NCBI GenBank assembly: GCA_016199425.1
Contig: JACQGT010000576.1
Coordinates: forward strand, 1 to 10,519
Reading direction: 5' to 3'
From: Chloroflexota bacterium
GTDB lineage: Bacteria > Chloroflexota > Anaerolineae > Caldilineales > Caldilineaceae
Length of the DNA: 10,519 bases
Both the position numbers and the translations under genes were made by a program. The first letter of the stretch is position 1. Each line of letters opens with the position of its first letter. A model generated the notes under the pieces. That model was not told the origin of the DNA. It saw nothing but the letters and a program-made list of their open reading frames with translations, and searched no databases. This document shows positions 7,267 through 10,519 of this stretch, piece after piece.

Positions 7267-7285
7267 GTCACGCTTGTAGCGTGAC
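7267..7285. repeat. small palindrome in the divergent spacer
   Basis: GTCACGC (7267-7273) pairs with GCGTGAC (7279-7285) around TTGTA. It is followed by ACCTACG (7284-7290), which can pair with CGTAGGT (7307-7313), linking it to the next palindrome in a compound fold. Confidence 0.7.
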
Positions 7286-7311
7286 CTACGATAGTAGCGT
7301 ATCAGCCGTAG

Positions 7312-7330
7312 GTCCGACTTGCAGTCGGAC
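7312..7330. repeat. small GTCCGAC/GTCGGAC palindrome in the divergent spacer
   Basis: GTCCGAC (7312-7318) pairs with GTCGGAC (7324-7330) around TTGCA. Nearly the same words form the palindrome between the convergent stops at 8773-8789, so this looks like a dispersed palindromic repeat family. Confidence 0.7.
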
Positions 7331-7405
7331 AGCTATCGATTCCACCTTCAGATTGACCAGTACAGAATTGCACGAATTTTTCAGGTCATTCGTGCAATTC
7401 GTGGC

Positions 7406-7540
7406 TGCAATGGGCTTACCAGAAGTATACGGGAAAAATCGTAGATTCTCAAGTGGGATCGCAAAATTCCACGTTTTGGGATCGCTGGCGGCGCGGGTTG
7501 GCCGCGCTTTGTACACGCGGCGTGGCTATGCTGGGGATAC
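7406..7540. other. remainder of the divergent spacer, no gene seen
   Basis: The spacer between the regulator and the membrane gene is 450 bp. Outside the repeats this part holds no credible reading frame or RNA gene. An 8-bp direct repeat GGGATCGC occurs at 7455-7462 and 7478-7485 (23 bp start to start) and is a possible but weak operator candidate. No convincing -35/-10 pair could be assigned by eye. Confidence 0.4.
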
Positions 7541-7603
7541 GAACCCTGACTCCGGCGCGGATGCTTTCCAGAGACTCTCGTGCCTGAGCCGGAGTCAGCG
7601 TTC
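7541..7603 (+). promoter_or_regulatory. imperfect hairpin in the leader of the membrane-protein gene
   Basis: Arms 7541-7556 and 7588-7603 pair over 16 positions with one mismatch (7545/7599), including 11 uninterrupted pairs around CTGACTCCGGC. The loop is 31 nt. The hairpin ends 21 nt before the strong AGGAGG ribosome-binding site (7625-7630) of the downstream gene, so it may affect mRNA stability or translation, or be an operator. The function is inferred from position only. Confidence 0.5.
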
Positions 7604-7634
7604 ATACCGGAGCGGATAGAGCAGAGGAGGGGAT

Positions 7635-8771
7635 ATGACAACCCGTATCGCAGTGGAATGGCAAGTGTTGCTGGATGAAGATGGCTGGGATGGGGAAGTA
7701 ACGCTCCCCCCGCTTGCATCCACCCGCCCGGCCCGATCCCATCGCGCGTTTGTAGAAATCGGCGGCCTGCTCTGTCTGCTTCTGGCCCTGGCTGGCTATG
7801 CCCTTTGGAATACAGGCCGGGTCTCTGCTGCCCATTCAGCCGCGGTCAGCTATTACGCGGCCGCGAGTGCGGATCGTCTGGCCCTGCACAGAGGCCAGAT
7901 AGTGACAAGCGAACATTTGCGCATCCGCGCGCTGGGGGCGGATGTGGCTGTGGTGGCGGCGCTGGCAGAGGAGTTGGATGCGCTGTATGTGGAGACGTTC
8001 GCGGCGGTGGGTGTGCCGCCTATCCACGGAACGGGCGCGCCGGATGGGCGGTTGTCCGTTTTGGTGCAGGGAACGGATGGAATCAAATGGGACAGCGCCA
8101 GGGGGCAAGTCACCCTGCCTTCCCCGGCTCTGCTCTCTGCGCCCGGCGGGTGGAAAGAGAGCGATCTGCTGCGCCAGAGTTGGGTGATTGCGCTAATGGA
8201 TCAGGCAGTCTACGAAGCGGGCATTGTCCACGACGTGCCCGCAGGCTGGCAGCCGATGTTGGGTGGGCTGCGTCTGTGGCTGCTCTGGCAGGCGGGTGGT
8301 CCCCTGGCCGAGAGCCGGGAGGAGATTGTCCGTTGGCGTTATGGCGCGGCGGGCACAGCCGTCCCTGGCGATTCCTTGACCAGCATCTGCCAAACCTTCT
8401 CTGTCTGGCATCTGTCACCACTGGATTATTCCGTGCCTCTGGCCTGTGGACCCGCGGATCGCTCCGGTCTGCCCCTTTCCAAAGCACCTGACACACTGGC
8501 CGGGCTGGGTCTGCCGGAAGCCGTCTGGTCCAACGAAAGTGAGCAAGACCAGCCATCCGGTCAGAGCAGCAGCGCTGACCGGTCTGTCGCCCTGGCTCTG
8601 CTGATTGACTATGCGGCGGAGCGTTATGGAGTGGAGACACTGCCCGCTCTACTAGCCGGACTGGCTCGCTATGATTCGTGGGAGACGCTGATTCCCGCGG
8701 TCTATGGGGTGTCGGCGGAGGCGCTTGAGGCGGGCTGGCAGGCGTGGCTGGCGGCGGAGTACGGCCCGTAG
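7635..8771 (+). CDS. single-pass membrane protein with a degenerate peptidase-MA-like outer domain
   Basis: This is a 378-aa protein. ATG 7635 follows AGGAGG with a short 4-nt spacer. Residues 1-39 are probably cytoplasmic, 40-58 (VEIGGLLCLLLALAGYALW) form one hydrophobic membrane segment, and the remainder is probably outside. Residues 92-147 (SEHLRIRALG, a helix AALAEELDALYVETF, then RLSVLVQG) and the end 316-375 (ALALLIDYAAERYGVETLPALLAGL, then GVSAEALEAGWQAWLA) follow the layout of peptidase-MA/gluzincin-type proteins. The central helix where HExxH would lie reads WVIALMDQAVYEAG (183-196) with no histidine or zinc motif, so peptidase activity is unlikely. A binding or sensing role is more plausible. 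The gene is divergent from one AfsR-like regulator and convergent with a second. The coding call is firm (about 0.9); the fold assignment is tentative (about 0.4). Confidence 0.85.
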   Translation: MTTRIAVEWQVLLDEDGWDGEVTLPPLASTRPARSHRAFVEIGGLLCLLLALAGYALWNTGRVSAAHSAAVSYYAAASADRLALHRGQIVTSEHLRIRALGADVAVVAALAEELDALYVETFAAVGVPPIHGTGAPDGRLSVLVQGTDGIKWDSARGQVTLPSPALLSAPGGWKESDLLRQSWVIALMDQAVYEAGIVHDVPAGWQPMLGGLRLWLLWQAGGPLAESREEIVRWRYGAAGTAVPGDSLTSICQTFSVWHLSPLDYSVPLACGPADRSGLPLSKAPDTLAGLGLPEAVWSNESEQDQPSGQSSSADRSVALALLIDYAAERYGVETLPALLAGLARYDSWETLIPAVYGVSAEALEAGWQAWLAAEYGP

Positions 8772-8772
8772 A

Positions 8773-8789
8773 TCGGACTGTCAGTCCGA
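8773..8789. terminator. palindrome filling the gap between convergent stop codons
   Basis: TCGGACT (8773-8779) pairs with AGTCCGA (8783-8789) around GTC. It occupies almost exactly the 19 bp between the TAG ending at 8771 and the - strand stop at 8791. There is little T-run on either strand, so termination by this stem alone is uncertain. The words match those of the palindrome at 7312-7330. Confidence 0.5.
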
Positions 8790-8790
8790 C

Positions 8791-10519
8791 TTATGTCAGT
8801 AGCGCTAGCAGTTCGGCGGTGAGTTCGGGCAGTTCCCGCGCCCGGCCCCGTTCCTCAGCCGCTTTCCGCGCAGCCTGTGGCAGGGGAGCCAGTAATTGCT
8901 CCAATCGGTCCAGTGCCGCGGTCGCATACCAGCGGGAGTTGGTCAGCCGGGGATAGCGCTGGATGGCGCCGTTGATGCAGGCAGCTTCTGCCAGCCGTTC
9001 TTCCCGCGCCAGAAGCAGGGCCGCAGCCGGCAGTGCCAGGCATGTGCAGGTGAAGGCTTCGCCACGCTGCACCAGTCGTAATCCTTCCGCCAACATCTGC
9101 CGCGCTTCGTCCAGATCGTTCAGGCTCAGAGCGGGCAAGACGCATTCGGTGAAGGCGCGGCTAAGCTCAAAGAGGTTTTTGTTTCTGACTTCCTGCTGAT
9201 CTTTGATTGATCGGTGGAGCAGGTGCAGGGCCGCGGTCGTGTCGCCCAACGCGTAGACGGCGCGTGCCATTGTGCGCACGATGTAGGGATGCCTCCATCC
9301 ATGCGCGTCCGTCCAGCGGCGCAGCGATTCCTGGGCAAGTGTGCGGGCTTCGTCAAAACGACCCAGGTGGAGACAGGCCCGGGCCAGGTTGTTGTAGCCG
9401 AAAGGCAATTGTACATGGTCAAAACCTATGGAATTCATCCAGTCGATGCCTTCTTGGAGAATGGCAGCGGCCTCGTCGAATTTTCCCACGGCCAAGAGGA
9501 CAAAAGCCAGGTGATTTCCAAACTCTTGCCTCTCATCGTTGTTGCGCAGCAAAGCGAACGCTTGACGAACCAGAACTTCGGCCTCCTCTGGTCGTCCAAT
9601 CTGTTCCATGGCCAGACCCATGCGGCGCAGGGCCTGGAGTTCGCCGAAAGTATCCCCATTGACGTGGGCCAGATTGCGCGCCATTTCTGTGTTTGCATAT
9701 GCCTTGCGTATGTCTCCCTCAAAAATCTGCATATGGCCTAGATCGATCAGGCAGCGGGTCTTCCACCAAACTTCGCCCAACGCCTCGTAAAGTGCGAGTG
9801 CTTGACGGAAACCCATTTCCGTTTCTCCCCAGCGGCGATCTGTCATCAGCCCGCCACCCCTGTGCAGATAGGCAAAGGCCTGCACAGGCCGCAGGTCCAC
9901 GCCTGCCGGAGCGAGATTTTCCAGACTTTCCAATAGATCGCTCAAATGCGCCCGGGCCAGGCTGCCTTGCCCTGTCCAGTGTAGGAAAAGACCATGCCAG
10001 GCCGATAGCCAGGCGTGCAACAACCACTCCTGGGGCGTGGCTGCGCTCTCCAACATTTCGCTTATGGGGCGGATCAGGGCTTCGCCTGCTTGCCACTGGC
10101 CAGGCCGATTGTGGAAGATGCCCAACGCTTCGATGGCCTGTTGCAGCAGGTCGATCTCCCTGTGTTGCGTCGCCCAATCCCAGGCAGCGCGCACATTTTC
10201 CCGTTCTCGCGCCATCAATTCAATGGCCTGCGTCTCTTCCGCACCTTTCAACCGCGGCTCCTGGCGGCTGGCCAGCCCCAGAAACCACCGGCTGTGCAAA
10301 GCACGCACTGCTTCTTCCTGTTCCTCATGCGCCAGTTTCTGACGGGCAAGCTGGCGCACCAGTTCGTGCAGGTCATAGCGTCCTTCGCCCACCCGCCAGA
10401 GCAGGGATCTGTCCACCAGACGGGTGAGAACGGCAAGGGAGGCCCCTGCGATAGTTTGGGCCGCCTCTCTCTCAAAGCCGCCCGTAAAGACCGACAGGGC
10501 CATCAGCACCTGCTGCTCC
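8791..10519 (-). CDS. second AfsR-like STAND/TPR regulator, C-terminal part (5' end outside the window)
   Basis: The frame is open to the window edge, with at least 575 codons before TAA. The visible start (EQQVLMALSVFTGGFEREAA) matches the winged-helix segment after the NTPase of the first regulator (EEQRVMAGLSVFRGGFSRDA), and the similarity continues through DLHELVRQLARQKLA versus MQELIRQYAAVKLA, ENVRAAWDWA versus ENVRAAWRYA and GIFHNRPGQW versus AKFRHNRAEW. The two are paralogues at protein level but too diverged to be a recent duplication. From about residue 220 to 440 of the visible part, TPR-like helix pairs are clear, for example RWGETEMGFRQALALYEALG, GRPEEAEVLVRQAFALL, GKFDEAAAILQEGIDWM and GRFDEARTLAQESLRRW. 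The NTPase and any DNA-binding domain lie beyond the window, so the DNA-binding function is inferred by homology. No C-terminal LuxR-type helix-turn-helix is present. Confidence 0.88.
   Translation of the reverse strand, partial: EQQVLMALSVFTGGFEREAAQTIAGASLAVLTRLVDRSLLWRVGEGRYDLHELVRQLARQKLAHEEQEEAVRALHSRWFLGLASRQEPRLKGAEETQAIELMARERENVRAAWDWATQHREIDLLQQAIEALGIFHNRPGQWQAGEALIRPISEMLESAATPQEWLLHAWLSAWHGLFLHWTGQGSLARAHLSDLLESLENLAPAGVDLRPVQAFAYLHRGGGLMTDRRWGETEMGFRQALALYEALGEVWWKTRCLIDLGHMQIFEGDIRKAYANTEMARNLAHVNGDTFGELQALRRMGLAMEQIGRPEEAEVLVRQAFALLRNNDERQEFGNHLAFVLLAVGKFDEAAAILQEGIDWMNSIGFDHVQLPFGYNNLARACLHLGRFDEARTLAQESLRRWTDAHGWRHPYIVRTMARAVYALGDTTAALHLLHRSIKDQQEVRNKNLFELSRAFTECVLPALSLNDLDEARQMLAEGLRLVQRGEAFTCTCLALPAAALLLAREERLAEAACINGAIQRYPRLTNSRWYATAALDRLEQLLAPLPQAARKAAEERGRARELPELTAELLALLT

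Larger units (their letters stand above)
7209..7405. repeat. 197-bp intergenic element bounded by 18-bp perfect inverted repeats
   Basis: The ends 7209-7226 and 7388-7405 are perfect 18-bp complements built from the word CACGAATT (GCCACGAATTGCACGAAT and its complement). A further direct copy of the 17-mer at 7214-7230 lies at 7365-7381, and with the right end it makes a 13-bp hairpin (7365-7377 / 7388-7400, 10-nt loop). Inside are two smaller palindromes. The element contains no gene and sits just upstream of the regulator's ribosome-binding site, so it probably forms part of its leader or promoter region. It could be a miniature mobile element, but no target-site duplication was recognised. 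Confidence 0.7.

Noticed and set aside
7185..7271. 29-residue N-terminal extension of the regulator
   Set aside because: It translates the inverted-repeat element, has no ribosome-binding site, and the DNA-binding domain begins naturally at the ATG at 7184.
6723..7619. + strand frame of 298 codons crossing the regulator's 5' end and the spacer
   Set aside because: It runs through the opposite strand of the regulator and then through repeats, with no ribosome-binding site or domain.

Overview
The window is GC-rich and densely coded, and carries five protein genes (two cut by the window edges). No tRNA, rRNA, CRISPR array or recognisable transposase was seen. The gene content suggests a filamentous or heterotrophic member of the Chloroflexota (Caldilineae/Anaerolineae-like): two large AfsR-like BTAD/STAND/TPR regulators, an arabinose-isomerase-type sugar isomerase and an M81 (MlrC) protein. 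This placement is an inference from gene style, not from a marker gene.

Left half (1-3570, all + strand): the 3' half of an AraA-family sugar isomerase, a Gfo/Idh/MocA-type oxidoreductase, and an M81/MlrC-family metallopeptidase-like protein. The three are co-oriented with spacers of 89 and 96 bp and look like a small catabolic cluster acting on a sugar or sugar derivative. The isomerase fragment keeps all the residues expected for metal binding. The oxidoreductase has lost the usual Glu-Lys-Pro catalytic motif, so its chemistry is uncertain.

Right half (3756-10519): two AfsR-like regulators on the - strand (one complete, 1142 aa; one C-terminal part of at least 575 aa) flank a + strand single-pass membrane protein. 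The outer domain of that protein looks like a peptidase-MA (gluzincin) fold without an HExxH zinc motif. The membrane gene is divergent from the first regulator (450 bp apart) and convergent with the second (19 bp between stop codons). A membrane-plus-regulator signalling arrangement is possible but unproven.

The most unusual structure is in the spacers. Nearly every intergenic gap is built from very short tandem words, mostly 7 bp long, and several are laid head to head as perfect inverted repeats. Examples are a 32-bp arm hairpin at 772-842, a 25-bp arm hairpin at 3620-3680, heptad runs at 2040-2060, 2108-2121 and 3725-3747, an octad run at 3587-3610, a 197-bp element with 18-bp inverted ends at 7209-7405, and related short palindromes at 7267-7330 and 8773-8789. 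These resemble in style the heptanucleotide STRR repeats of cyanobacteria. Here they coincide with terminator positions, with one ribosome-binding site and with the leader of a regulator.
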